Made by a program: the position numbers and the translations under genes. A stretch of 64,000 bases of DNA from positions 13,733,422 through 13,797,421 of the forward strand of contig OZ025269.1 in NCBI GenBank assembly GCA_964019165.1. The letters are read 5' to 3'. The stretch comes from Mastigias papua (lineage: Eukaryota > Cnidaria > Scyphozoa > Rhizostomeae > Mastigiidae). Positions 23,426 through 36,239 of this stretch are shown one piece after another. Position 1 is the stretch's first letter; every line of letters begins with the position of its first letter. Under the pieces are notes generated by a model. That model did no database searches, was not told the DNA's origin, and was given only the letters and a program-made list of their open reading frames with translations.

Positions 23426-24024
23426 TCAAAGCATTCCGCCCTCGCATTGACCACCCGCCTGGGCCCTACAGCTGGAATCCTCTGTGTTAGAATTGATCCT
23501 GTAGATAAGAACAGGAGCACATGTTTTTCTCGACCAATTAGGGGATTTGTTTACAATAATTAACCAGGATGTTTTCCATTTCCTTCATAGCCTCCATTCT
23601 CGATGAAATTTACTTTTTCAGGAAACTTTGCTATTGACATAGCATAGTTTTCTAGGAAAAATCAAGGAAATACTCTTACTCTAAGGGACAAGACATTTTC
23701 TTGTTAAGATCAATTTTCCCTGCTATTGTAATGCTGCAGAGTTCTTTAATAGGAACCTTTAAGGGATTAACGTTAGAATTTTCAAAAAATCTTACTGTAA
23801 GATTTTCGAACTTCAAATTTTCAACAGACTCCCCTCCCCAACCTCGAATAAAGTGCGTTTATCTTTGAGCATAATATGTTACATTCCACGGTACTTCAGA
23901 TCAAGTACCATGCTTAACATACCTGTTCGAAGTTCAATATCCAGCCATTATATTTCTTACAGTGCTCTTGGCTTACCAAGAAATGGAAATTGAAGAAACC
24001 TCCTCTGAAGCTTATGGTTCAAGC

Positions 24025-24314
24025 CAAAGTCCAGAGAATTGTCCAACCTTCCTCTGGCTGTCAAAGCTTAATCATAGCTCTTCCTCTTTAAGACAATCAA
24101 AAGTAACCAAAGTTCTTAAACTCTGCATTGTGTATGTCTCAAAAACTTGAGCTGTAGAAGGATTATGCGTTTCACAGTCGATGTCACATGAACTGAAAAC
24201 TTTGCTGAAACTGAATTGATGACACAAATTACTAAACCTTCCTCAAATACGACATAGAGAGCAAAATCTTCCTCCGGTTCAGAGCCGTGGAGCCGTCACT
24301 TTTTCTGGACTCTG
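24025..24314. mobile_element. hAT-type MITE, second copy
   Basis: 290 bp, homologous along its length to 13131-13429 (shared blocks include CTTCCTC-GGCT and CAGAGCCGTGGAGCCGT). The exact 8-bp target duplication GTTCAAGC sits at 24017-24024 and 24315-24322. The left end has drifted to CAAAGTCCAGAGAA. Confidence 0.9.
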
Positions 24315-24858
24315 GTTCAAGCAAAATAAGACTGTCAGAGGCATCAAGTGAAACAGAAACGGAGCAAAAGTTGAATTCAAACCATGGTTTTCAGAACAGC
24401 CAAGAAGGAATGGCAAGCTCCAGTCGCACTGCTATTTGTGTGACATTGAAATTACGTTACTCTTTGAGTAGAAGTCACTGTGCTTACAAGAAAACTGGTA
24501 AAGCAAATATGTCTATTAAATCAATGAATGTGGAGCAAAAGCCATACAGCAAAAGAGATAGAGCTTCAAATTTGCACATTCGTTGCAGACCATATTTTAC
24601 GAGTATTTGCTGTTACTTATGTAGACTCTTCATAACTCAGTTTCGGTTCATTTATTAAAAAGGAAAGAATAGCGCTTAAAGGGTTTTGGTATAAAACAGA
24701 GGATTTCACTAGTATAGTTTAGTATTTTTGTATTTAGACTTTTGTTTTGGACTAAAAGATAAATTGTAATAGGACTGTATGATATTTTGGAATTTAATTA
24801 CTAAATTTGCTCTTAGAATTAGCTATATTTTTTAGCCTACTGCAAATAGATTGATTAG

Positions 24859-25171
24859 AAAAAAAGTAGATTGATTATATTATGTCATATTATATTATAT
24901 TATATTATATTATATTATATTATATTATATTATATTATATTATATTATATCATATTATATTATATTGTATTATATAAAAAAATAGATTGATTATATTATG
25001 TCATATTATATTATATTATATCATATTATATTATATTGTATTATATTATATTATATCGTATTATGTAATATCATACGATATTACATTATATGATATTATA
25101 TTATATCAGGTTATATTATATTATATATTATATATCATATATTATATATTATATATTATATATTATATTAT
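24859..25171. repeat. ATATT pentanucleotide satellite with duplicated leader
   Basis: About 310 bp of TATTA/ATATT units. The leader AAAAA-TAGATTGATTATATT occurs at 24861 and again about 116 bp later, so the array was duplicated with its flank. It follows a non-LTR-like tail. Confidence 0.95.
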
Positions 25172-25562
25172 GTTTCCGAAGGACAGCAGTTTACGAGATG
25201 TAAAACACGGAAAGCGAAGAACAACAAGCATTGTAAGGCAAGTTTTTGCTTTTCACTATTTGAGTTCAGTTTTTAGGACTGTTAATTCCTGTAAATTCAG
25301 CCTCATCACTTATGAAGCAACAGATATATATGTTCCGTAAAGCAGCTAGCTATACTTACGACATTTTCACGAAATACTATTTGATCGATCTTGTTGAGTG
25401 TGGAGATAGTAGGTCCGTCGAATTGCATTCCCCTTGCAAAACATTCATGCGGGGGTGAAGATTCCCGTTAGAATATTTTAAGGTATGATTTGATATCACA
25501 AATATAATGTTTGGAGAGCACCGCTCTGTTTCTCAACTAGTAAGTAAAACGCAAGCAATTAG

Positions 25563-26000
25563 AGTATTTCCTCGAAAGAGCGCATCCCCCGAATGAACGC
25601 CCCCCACGAATGAACGCCCCCTTGCATGAACGCTCCCTCCTGTTCGCAATGAGTTTTGCACCATTTCTGCACTATAGTTCATCTTGTTGCTCCTTCATGA
25701 CATGCTGTTTTGTGCGTAGTGGATTTTCTTTGGTGTGATACTTTTTCATTACGTTACGCTATAGTTCTATTGCTTCTTGTTATCACTCTGCTGGTTTAGT
25801 GTAGTGTGTGCTACATATGTTATCATCAGTCTTTAAAAAGTCGCTGTTGCAAGTAGTTATGGTCATAGTCATTCACTGTAAAATAGTTTGGTTTACAGTT
25901 GTGCTGACTGAAGTCGTTGGATCCAGTGGTTATGCACTTATCTGCTAATTTTTAAATGAGCGCCCTCCTTGAATGAATGCCTCCCTCGAATAAGTGTACC
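25563..26000. repeat. Paired TCCTCGAAT-rich blocks
   Basis: A left block (TTTCCTCGAAAGAGCGC with three GAATGAACGCCCC units) and a right block (GAGCGCCCTCC...CCTCGAATAAG) in the same orientation flank about 330 bp of unrecognised sequence. Probably a decayed MITE of the AATCCTCGAAT family. Confidence 0.4.
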
Positions 26001-26346
26001 CTCTCTGCAGCAAGGGAATCAAATCTTGTTTTTGCACAACAGAAACTGTTACATTCAAATGTCTTTAGAAATATGTAAGTGTTCTTTTCCCCTAAACCAA
26101 CCGGCCTCTTCTAGTACCTGAGCTTCCAAAAAGCCTCGAAGATCTTTTACAGAGATTGGTTCTTTCAATTCAGTCGTCCTTCGAAAGGACAAGGACTAAG
26201 AATCTTTTCAAAGATTGTTGACATAAGTCCCTATAGATTCTATCTTCAGGACAAACAAGATGCCTGTCACTTTAAGGTTGCATGGACCAAATTCTGCAAC
26301 AATATGAAGGGTTAAAAAGCTTTTATGTTGGCAGCCTTTGAAGATT

Positions 26347-26374
26347 CAGCTTATTCAAGTGATTGAATAAGCTG
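26347..26374. repeat. Perfect 12-bp palindrome
   Basis: CAGCTTATTCAA, loop GTGA, TTGAATAAGCTG. No recognised gene or element nearby explains it. Confidence 0.5.
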
Positions 26375-29300
26375 CTTTCTAAACAACCCCGGTATGAAGT
26401 TGTAGTTGGGATTTTGAACTTTCAGCTGCAATGATACATTTCTTTCAACAAGGTTTTCCAAGAGACAAGCCACTGCTTCCACTGCGACTCCAGGAGGTTG
26501 AGTTGACTAATTAAGGCCATTGCATCTGATTTCATGGAACTTACATACTTGGAAGACGTGGTCGTGGAAGGCCCAGACTTCGCTTCAAAGATGTTGCCAA
26601 GAGGAATATGAAGCTCAAGAAAATCAACCTTAACTCCTAGAAGCTGTCTGCATGTGAACGTGCTGCATGGATACGTCAAATATAGTCATAGGACAGTCCT
26701 TGTCGATACGACTGACTACAGAACGATACATATGGTTAGAAAACAGCAGTGGTAGAAATTGGTCCAGAACATTTAAAAGTATTACGTCGTTCTATGTAGA
26801 GTCGTTGTCTGTGTCCAAGCTTCAACTGGCTTTTACAACGACATGACAGGAGCAAAAGAATTTAACTTGAAAAAGCTTCTAATAGATTGCCCTATACTGA
26901 ATCATAGTAAATTGTTCAATCGGAAAGAAGATACCTTTTTAAACGTGTGCAATTGATCAACATTCTGATCGATTAGCAAAGCTACTATTCTCAGTCTGAC
27001 TGTTTTTGGCGCGAAACTATGACGAAAGATTCTTACGCCATTTCACAAGGGATAGGCTGTAAAGAGAGATGACAGGTTTCGAACAATTATTCAGTACGTA
27101 AGAAAAGTATAGATTTACCACAGAAAGAAAGGGCTGTAGCTCGTGTTATGCGTATACATTGGCTGTCTTGTCAAGAAAGAGTCATGAAAATTGAGTGCAA
27201 TGATCCTACTGTATTAAGGATTTATATGAAGATTGCATCCATTGGTTGTATTTACGAAAATATAAGAAAATACTGTCTAAAGAATGTGAATGAATAAGAT
27301 GGAATTAGTTACAATGGAACGAGGCAATTAGAGTAATTTGATATTCATGCTATCTTCTCAGAGGTAGGATGGAACAAGTGCAACTCTTCTTTAGCTTTGG
27401 ATTAGAAAGTTCTGAAATATTACTACGTTTATGAAACAAATTTAAGTTCTTTTTCTTTTTAAACTGATAGTACCATCTTCAATAGGCGTGCAGACCTGTT
27501 TGGAGGCAATTGAACATTAGGAAGACGTAAATATTGGTGATTAACGTCATGTTCGCTCTGCAAAGCATTGATGTATTACATTTTGTCTATATGAGGTTGA
27601 TAACTACTAGCTACATTTTTTCATGTAAGTTTCAAAACTAAGCATTTGTCATTTATGCTCAAAGGTATTGTTTACACATACTCAGATTGCCTCCAACCTG
27701 GCGAAGAGGATCAACCCTTCTCCTGTCTACACCCTTTAGCACTTTACATGAACGCAGCTTCCAACCCGGGTTGGTGTAAACGGGGCTTAAGACTATTTTT
27801 GGTCTGGATGTATATGAGCAAATTGGATTTCTGTAATGATAGGGTGGATGCCAAAAATGCATATTGTAATCACGTGCCTATATGACAACTAATCTTGACG
27901 ATTTTGTAAATTCTTCCCTCCTAGCCCTAAACGGTGAAGCAATAAGATAAATTTCAGACTTGCTTAAGCAAGACTAACATGGCGTTGCAAGGTGAAAGTG
28001 GAAGCATCTTGTTTGTTAATAGTTAAATGTAAACAATCCCACTGATTGATCGAGAACATGTGGCCCTTTTTGAACCATTCTGATAGAAACGAAGGACTGT
28101 ATGTGGTCTAAACTCCATGCAATGCCTAGGCCTGATCTAGACTATAGTCCAAGGTTCGCCTTAGGCCATTCATCTTCCTCGCAGCAGAAGATCGCTCTGA
28201 ATACATTCTGTAATTGCGTCATGCCCTCTGCTATAGAAGGTAGTATACTATTGGCTACTTGCCATTTCTACGAGTAGATATCAAATAAGAGTAGGCGAAA
28301 TATCTACGCATATAGAGTAAAGTAGCAAGTATAAGCTCAATGATGATGCAGATTTGACCCATGGCATTATAGGTCATGGTTGAGGTGAGTGTATTAACCG
28401 CGCTCTCTACGTTTAGCTTGACGTTAGTTTCAGATGTAACAATGATTTTGATAATATAAATTGCAGCCATGCGATATGTGCCATTGGCATAAAATCTTCA
28501 AGAAAGATTAATTATTCTTGTACAAGTCATTTTGGAAGATTTTGATATTACCGGTACTTTTCACTTGTGGCATAATTTGTGACCTTACGTTTTGGCAGGA
28601 GATTGGCCTTTTATTTGTTGAGATAACTGCGTGAAATGAATTGAAAAGGCCATTTCATTGTGCTTGGGTGTTACAAAGAAAATTCTCAATTATGCATTGG
28701 AAGACTCAAGTAGAGGAAAATGAAGTAAAATTGGGCTGGGCATTAGTCTAGATTTTCAAGAAAACTTTTTTAATATGGCATTCTGAAAAATCGTAGATTT
28801 GTAGAAGTGGTGAGAAAAAATAGGCTACAGTTGTTTGTCATTTGGTGAGACAGAGTTTTGCTACCTTAGCAATGACTATATTAATTAAAAGGCATGGGTG
28901 ATGGGAATAAGGAGCAGAGGTATATCGGAGTAGAGCTGAATGCCTATCGTCACTAAATGGACAGGGATGAGTGTGGTGGAGTTGGCAACAACAACTCGAG
29001 TTTGCAACAACAGCTCGAGAAATAGAGGTATGGAAGAATGTTTGTGGTTCATAAACAGGAAGAATCTTGTAATTCGTCAAGAGCGTAGATGATTGTGGAC
29101 GAAGTGGCTTGCCGGTGGTGGCGTGCGCGTAGTGCTCACGGGCCCCACTAGGGGAGTTTTCAAAGTAGTAGCACAACTCTACTTGAGGTAGAATAAAAGA
29201 GGATGAAAGGACAATTAAAGTTTTGGCTATCGTTACCACCAAAGAGTGCTTCTCATTTGAAAGTAAATATGAATATGGGTAATATTGCACGAATTATCAA

Positions 29301-29715
29301 GATTTCAAGATAATTCAAAGAATTGCATCTGAGCCCTACTATAGTATTTGTTCAAAGTCTGCTTTGAGAGCTGTCTTTTTAGCCATTCTTAAAGTTTTTT
29401 TGCCACGTCGAACCCAACCATGGTGGGTCCTCATCCCACATTAAATGAAATTATCAGTTCCCTCGGAAATAAACTCCAGGAGACTCTCTGCCTCAGATTT
29501 TTGAGTGTCAAACTCAGACATTTTATGTACTCATGATCACCTCTCGCGATGAGATATCCATCGTATCATGTTTTGGTGACGAGGTGTAAGTTGATAGTGG
29601 GGCGCTACTTTCCTTAGGAAATGGAAGAAGTGCCTCCTTGAAGGTTACATTTCAGCTCACTGCTAAATGGAACGTGAGGAGCAACTTCAGAAACTATTTG
29701 GAGACATGTCAGCAT

Positions 29716-30058
29716 ACACATTCTTTTTATAAGAAAATAGTTTAAGAAAATGAGGCTCAAATGACCAAAATCTTGAGAAAATGTTAAGAAAATCTCGAGG
29801 CTTAAATTCCAAAATTCACCTTTTTATGTGCCAGAAATCTATATTAGCTCATTATTTGCAAGCTCTTTTGCAAAGTTCGAAACATTTCTTTTATGACCTT
29901 GGTAAACAAAGATCAAACTTTTTGTAACAAATAATGGTAACCTCTTTTAGCCAGTTTACTTCAATAAAAGTTAAGAAAATCTCACCTCAATTTTAGGAAA
30001 AGTTAAGAAAGTTGAGGCTCAGACGAAAAAGTGGTTTTCTTATAAAAAGAAAACGTGT
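29716..30058. mobile_element. TATAAGAA-family MITE
   Basis: 343 bp with inverted ends ACACATTCTTTTTATAAGAA and TTCTTATAAAAAGAAAACGT, and the internal phrase AAGAAA-TGAGGCTC near both ends. Non-coding. Confidence 0.6.
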
Positions 30059-30329
30059 GCCGTGGCGAAGCCGTTGTGCTAACGGGTAGAATACAAAGTC
30101 ACGAATACAACCAGTTATTTTATCTATATACTGTAGAATATATACAAGACCCAAGAGACATTCTACAGAACATTAGCTCACCTATAACTTTATCTACTTT
30201 TTATCTGCAACCACTACCACCATCATCAAGTTTCTCCTCCTATCTCTCTCTTCTCCCCCTCCTCACCTGTCCAGAAACTAACTAAGTCATACCCATTCCT
30301 CTCGCATCTCCATAACGTATAAACCATTA

Positions 30330-30500
30330 GGAACAATGACACATTATTAAAAATACCAAATCTGAAACTAGAGTATATTAGTGGCTACTATTACGTAGGA
30401 GCAAAGCTGTACAATGAGCTTCCACGTGATAGAAGCAACTAGACATGTCATGTTTGATTTTCAAGACTATTTTCAACGGAAGTCGATAATTTCATGTATA
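30330..30500 (+). mobile_element. 3' stub of a non-LTR retrotransposon
   Basis: The frame reads LLKIPNLKLEYISGYYYVGA and KLYNELPRD, matching the usual C-terminal ...GAK-WN-LP motif of jockey/CR1-type RT proteins, with frame damage after it. Confidence 0.45.
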
Positions 30501-31338
30501 CTTAAGATTCTAATATTCACTCTAACCCATCATCTCAATTATTTGATTTGCATAGATTTCTTGCTTTAATCTAAGTATTTCAGTATTGTGTTTGTGTAGT
30601 GTCTGCCTATCTGTGTAGCACCATAGTTATGCACTGTCAAGCATTCTTGCTAGGAAAGTCTTAATATAGGTTAATTACTGAATTAAGAAACTAATAGCAT
30701 TTCAGTACTGTAATGGCCAAGGAAATTTGTTTTGAGCTTAAGTTAAAAGCTGAGATGTGAAAAGGAGTTCGTTCTATATATTTCCTCGACCGAAGTGTTT
30801 TTGATTTTATGTGTAATGATGGATCAAAGAAATCGCATTGGGCTATGCATACCTTCTAGCTCCCTTTACAAATTTTGAAGACATCTTTGTTTGCCCAATA
30901 ATCTTTGTGCTTAGCTATTATAATGATGAAAGTGGCTCGTTGCTGCAAATGGGTACATTATTTTGTATTGTGGAATCTCCCCCGGCGCACGTATGCAAAG
31001 GGCATTTGGTATTATACAAGATCCTTCACCTTGTAAAGCATCAGTGTTGTACCCAAGTTTGGTTGGGGTTAGTGCAACTCATAACTTTTTGAGGCCCTAA
31101 ATGGACCCCTCAGAGGATTTAAAGGGGGGGGTTTGTGATTATTTGAAGTGAAAAGTTATTTAGTAAGCCAATGTTCGCGAATTAACAGGTTACTGTTTCC
31201 GGTCTTCATTGTTGAATAAAGTCCTTATTCGCTTATTTGCCTAGATTTGGGAAGACATTTGAAGAGTGAAGGAGCTCCGGAGCAAAATATTACCAAGAGC
31301 CCGAACCGTTTAGTTACGCCCCATATAGTATACCTAAC

Positions 31339-32517
31339 CTGGGTGTCTGCCAAATCAGGGAATTCATTTTCCCTGATATTTCCTTGCTTTTCCCTGATTT
31401 TCACCCTGTTTTCCCTGATTAAAAATAGATCCTGAGCAAATGCCCCATACTATACTTATCATGATGCAGGCCTGTCTACGCAAGCTTTAGCCTATTTGAG
31501 CATACAACTGAGCTTTAATTTCATCACGAAAAGAAAGCCAATGTCTTGTAATGTTGCAAATATACTTACACAGTTCTGACTTTGCCCTATCTTGGCATTC
31601 CAACCCGAGTTCATATTTTGTCTATATATACCCTGACTCTGCAGCAATGGCATTAGTTTAAAGTTGTATGATGAAAGTTGAATGGTTTTTACAGTTCCTG
31701 GGCATGTATGAGAATGCTTCGATAAGAGTTAGAAGAAAATACTTCAAATATTAGGACACATTTCCGAGCATCTTCTTCAGTCAATTGAGCTGGATCCTTT
31801 GAAACTACACTGTGTTTTTATAAGAACCAGTAAAATTGAGGTTCAGGCTGGCTGTACTTAATTTTTGCCAAATGTTGAGGCTGAATTGTTCTTAATTTGT
31901 TTTTAAATTATTCGGGTATAAGCAATTTAGTTGACATTAGACAATATACAAGAGAACATTGGATGTTTATGAAACAGGTATTATTTTGAAAAACATTAGC
32001 AGAAGACAAAAGATATATATTCTTACAGATGTATAATCCTTCCTAAAAGTCTTGGTACATTTACAATTTATTTTACACACTGCTGATTTGGGTATTTCGA
32101 GGACTTTTAGCAGACATTGTTGAGCTTAAAACGTTTTACATCGTTTTCAAATCATTTTATGACAGTGCTTCAGCCTCAGCTTGTTCTTGATTTGTTCCCT
32201 ATTTTTCCATAGATTTTGAAGCTAGTATTCTTATAAAATTGTTCTTATAAAAAGAGTGTATTTCAATGACACTCTCTTTCAGAATGCGGCAACTAGAATT
32301 CATTCTGAATGATTTAAGTGGTTTATTATTTGCAGAATTCTTTCTGGCCAGTTTTGCAGAATATTCGATTTATTAAAGAAGCAGGGACAAACAATTTCCC
32401 AGGTATTTCCCTGGGTGTCTCCAAAGTTAGTCGAATTCCTTGATTTTTCCCTGAAGTTTTTAAGCCTACACACATTTCCCTGATTTCCCTGAATTTCCTG
32501 ATTTGGCAGACACCCTG
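31339..32517. mobile_element. TIR element with GGGTGTCTGCCAAATCAGG ends
   Basis: 1179 bp bounded by CTGGGTGTCTGCCAAATC and its inverse, with the 5-bp direct repeat CTAAC at 31334-31338 and 32518-32522. Both arms are rich in TTTCCCTGAT repeats. A TATAAGAA-family MITE (31807-32259) is nested inside. No transposase seen. Confidence 0.72.
31807..32259. mobile_element. TATAAGAA-family MITE nested in TIR element
   Basis: 453 bp with inverted ends ACACTGTGTTTTTATAAGAA and GTTCTTATAAAAAGAGTGT, inserted within the element at 31339-32517. Confidence 0.6.
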
Positions 32518-33192
32518 CTAACTATAAAGAAGTTTTACCACTTTGACATAATGTTAATACAATTGAATGAGCATTGATCAGTGATTGCTATTCATTGATA
32601 TCACAATTCATACCTCAATCAAGCAGCGTTTGCTACTAATGTCCTGTGAATACACTTCAAAGGGGGTCAATGGCATTTTAGGGGACAAGGATAAATGTCT
32701 GATTATTGAAGTTTCCAGTTAGAGAATTTTCACTGTACCCACCTGTACACCCATCCCTTACTTGATCCATTCACCTCTCTGCATTTAATTTTCAATATAG
32801 CCTTTAAGAATATTACGGTTCAAAACCCCTGAAATTTAAAAATAACCTAAGAATAATGCAAGGATCAAGCTGCATCACGGGTGTGGTGTCTTGATTATTT
32901 TAATTTTCTTTGCATGACAAGTGCGGGCTTCATTTGCGATCTGGGAGTCATTATGCTGTGATACGACACACTAATTCTTCGGGGTGTGTCCATTGCACAC
33001 TTTTTGGTATTGGAGTACAATCCGTACGAATACTAATGCTCAAAATCGTTGAGATTTAAGAATAATTTAAGAATAATCTTTGACTCAAAATAGAACAATT
33101 TTGAGAATATTGAGGCTAGGCAAAGATTAGGTATTTTGTATAAAAAATAAGTGTGTAAGGAATATTTAGTGTCTGCAAAATGATAATCATAC

Positions 33193-33617
33193 CTGATAAA
33201 GATTGTAAGTGGAATGATAGAATTCCCCAATATAGCTTGGAGATACGGGGCTGTTCTCTCCCCGCTGCTTGAAAACACTATAAGAATGCCGCTTATCCCA
33301 TTGCATATTCCAACTTCTGCTTGTAACGATAGAGGAAACTTTCTCTCAGTATCTCCAATTTTACCAGGCACAAAAAGTGCCAAAAAGAGAAGTCCCAATC
33401 CGAAGAGGACTGTGAATACTAAGCTTGCAAAGGAAACGACAAAGTAGACGCCCAATGTGGGCTTTCCAGACAAAGAGTTCGCTGAATCAATCAAAAGTGG
33501 AAGGGTAACACTTTGCCCAACTCTACCAACAACAGTTAGAGTTGCAAACAATAGATTAGCCCAAAACGTTGACAAAGAGAAGCAACAAAACTTAACATGT
33601 GTTCTGTCCTGTGGCAT
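33193..33617 (-). CDS. Third copy of CRT-like first exon (exon 1c)
   Basis: An intact 425-bp frame, MPQDRTHVKFCCFSLSTFW at the start and ...SIIPLTIFIR at the end, with donor CAG|GTATGATTA in the same phase as exons 1a and 1b. It is the most diverged of the three: the shared KGEPKVDSYF segment reads SGKPTLGVYF, and its N-terminus before the first membrane segment is shorter. The core VVSFASL, LFVPGKIGDTERKFP and ERTAPYLQAILGN segments are kept, which argues for selection on the protein. No following exon was recognised in the 16 kb between it and exon 1b, so it is either a distal alternative first exon or an orphan duplicate. Confidence 0.72.
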
Positions 33618-33814
33618 TGCTTTGACTGGTCTTCTCCCACTGTCATCTGCTTACAGATTTGGTGCTATATAGTCACGAAACCCTCTTTCCGTTTGATATA
33701 TTCCGCCATTTGTCCAAGCAAAAAGAAAGCTGAATTGTAATTCGCAATGACGATTTAATTCATTGAAATATACCTTAAGTGTATAGCATGGGATACTCGT
33801 ATTGGTTTGCCTAT

Positions 33815-33830
33815 GCAGAAGTCACGAGGA
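33815..33830 (-). promoter_or_regulatory. GTCACGAG element upstream of exon 1c
   Basis: The 16-base GCAGAAGTCACGAGGA shared with exon 1b, with its core 204 bp upstream of the exon 1c ATG, nearly the same distance as for exon 1a. A conserved upstream segment in front of each first exon fits a separate promoter or 5' UTR for each. Confidence 0.38.
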
Positions 33831-34259
33831 AAGAATTGATAGAAAGTCTTTCAACTAATGCTCTCAGATTCCTAAGGTCACTTCGGTCACACGGGCGACA
33901 CTCAGCTTTAAATATTCAACAGTCAATGCTTCATTTATTTACTCGGTGTATCACTAAGTTCATATGAAGATCATATGATAATGTATCTTATCTTGGGAAA
34001 TAATGGATCGAGCTAGACTATAACAAAACGGAAGCCAAGACGTGTAATTTATGCTTGACCGAGAAATATCATATAATAACATCAAAGAGAAATCATCTGA
34101 ACCTGTTTCCACCTGTTAACACCCCTCCAAATTCAGTCTCAAGAACTACAAAGAAGTCCCAAAGACCCGACGTAACATTTATTGATATCACGCCCTCCAC
34201 AATGGATCGCATGAGCTTGAAACTGGATTTTACCAGACTTTTAATGCTTTTATATTGAA

Positions 34260-34396
<137 letters not shown>

Positions 34397-35056
34397 GCAC
34401 ATCTTGGTCTAGAAAAATCGACTGATTTGTCTACACTGAGATGCTTCCATTTCAAACATAGTTTTGTTGACCCAGTCTTGAAACGAAGATGCTGAGGAGA
34501 ACATAACTGCTCAAACTTTTGCCCCTGGAAAAATTTTATTTTCTTTTTACTTACAAACAGCATACGGAGACAATTCAAAATTGATTTTTAGAACAGTTTT
34601 AGCGAAAAGGACACTTGCTAGTGAGAAATCATTGATTAACTAGTGGGCAAATTTAAAGACCTGGTGGGGAATTTCCCATGGTTTCAGAGCTATGCGGCAA
34701 TATGGAGTCCCGTCAACTGTTTACCTCCATACAATAGGCCCTCCCTTCGTTGGTCAAACGACAAGAATTTACATGCACATAGCTGGTTTGTTGAGCATTG
34801 TGACTTGCTGACACAATTGCATTTATCACAGTTCCAATATCTGACCTGTTTTTTAAAGAGTTTTAAGGTTGTTTAATTGCTTTATTTCATGAGGAAGTAG
34901 GTGCCACAGCTTATTTCCAAGGTAGACCTTCCTCTCAACCCCGAAAGAAGCGGTTCACATTTGGGAAGTTTGGTGACCCTTCCTTGCCTTGGATTGTAGC
35001 AAATGTTTCATTCCCTGAAAATGCCCTTTCAGGGGGCCCTCCATCTAAAATACAAT

Positions 35057-35362
35057 ACACGTTTGTCTATTTTATAAGAATCCTATCTCAAGACCTAGTA
35101 GTAAAAGTTTGTTTGTTTCTTACCAAGTTTTAGTTTTAAAAGTTTCTTGGTAGTTTCTGAATTCACTTAAAAAAATTGTAGTTAAAGCGAAAATAAAACG
35201 TAAAACATCGTCTTTTGTTGTGCTCATAAGGCTTAGCGACTTCTAAACACATAAAACATGCATATAGTGGACAAGCGTTAAATCTATGGAGAAAAAATGA
35301 GTTTCGGAAACTGAAAGAAAGCATAGTAATTTCTTAAGTCGGATTCTTATAAAAAGTCGTGT
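35057..35362. mobile_element. TATAAGAA-family MITE
   Basis: 306 bp with inverted ends ACACGTTTGTCTATTTTATA and GGATTCTTATAAAAAGTCGT. It lies upstream of CRT-like exon 1c. Confidence 0.6.
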
Positions 35363-36239
35363 ACGGTAGTAATATATGACAAAGAGGGAATGAACAGTTA
35401 ATTATTGTAGTTGGAAGATCTAGGTGTATTGCTTACTGACTTAGTAAGATTTTGTATACTGTTGGAAAAATCTAATGTCTGAAAGTACGGATAAGCAATT
35501 TGAAATGAACTATGTAAACATCTATCTGCGACAGACATGCCACTTTAAAGGGATAGATTAGTAAATATTGCAACTATCAATAACCAGTGGATAATAACTG
35601 GAGGTGTGTGCATCGGATAGGATTGGACTTATAGAGGACGTATAGAGGATACTGTAGAGCTCAAAAATTAACCTAATTTCTGATAGCTCCTCCGACGTAA
35701 AATGATTCAAAGATGTGGTTAGAAAGTTTGGTTGGCACAAGGACTTTGTTCATGACACAAATGACACATTGTGATTTTGGTATGATATGTTAAAAAACTA
35801 CAGTGACTACATTCACTAAATATTAGGTCCTAACCTCAATATGCAAGCAAGTGAGTCAGGCGCGCAATTAGGAATTTTTGAGGGCAGGACTCTAATAAAC
35901 AAATAAACAGTACAGGCACAATAAAGACTCACTAAAGAGAGTATATCTTGAAATCGTATTTGGAAGCAAAAGAAACCTTAGAGACAGCTTCATAATATCA
36001 TTACTTCCATGTTCCATGTGTAAAAACGATTATAAACGGGCAGTTACAATAAAAAAAAAGACGATTGTCCAATGAAAATCGACTATCTTAATAAATCACT
36101 ACACAAAAATATCGTTTTCAAGTTTACTGTTGAAGCTCAGCCTGCCTGTGTTTCATAAATGTTTCTTAATTTTTCCCTGGTTTGGATCTCGTGTTTCTTA
36201 TGTATTTGTTTTTTATTTGAAAAAAATGTTAACCGTGTA

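Larger units (their letters stand above)
25340..29715. other. No gene recognised
   Basis: Contains the CCTCGAAT blocks and the 12-bp palindrome. Frames at 26422-26679 and 28255-28470 (minus) are open but unrecognised and lack clear splice partners. Confidence 0.5.

Noticed and set aside
24987..25340. 117-aa frame rich in ILYY
   Set aside because: Translation of the ATATT satellite.
28838..29290. 150-aa minus-strand frame
   Set aside because: No recognisable domain, odd composition and no splice partners; not supported as a gene.
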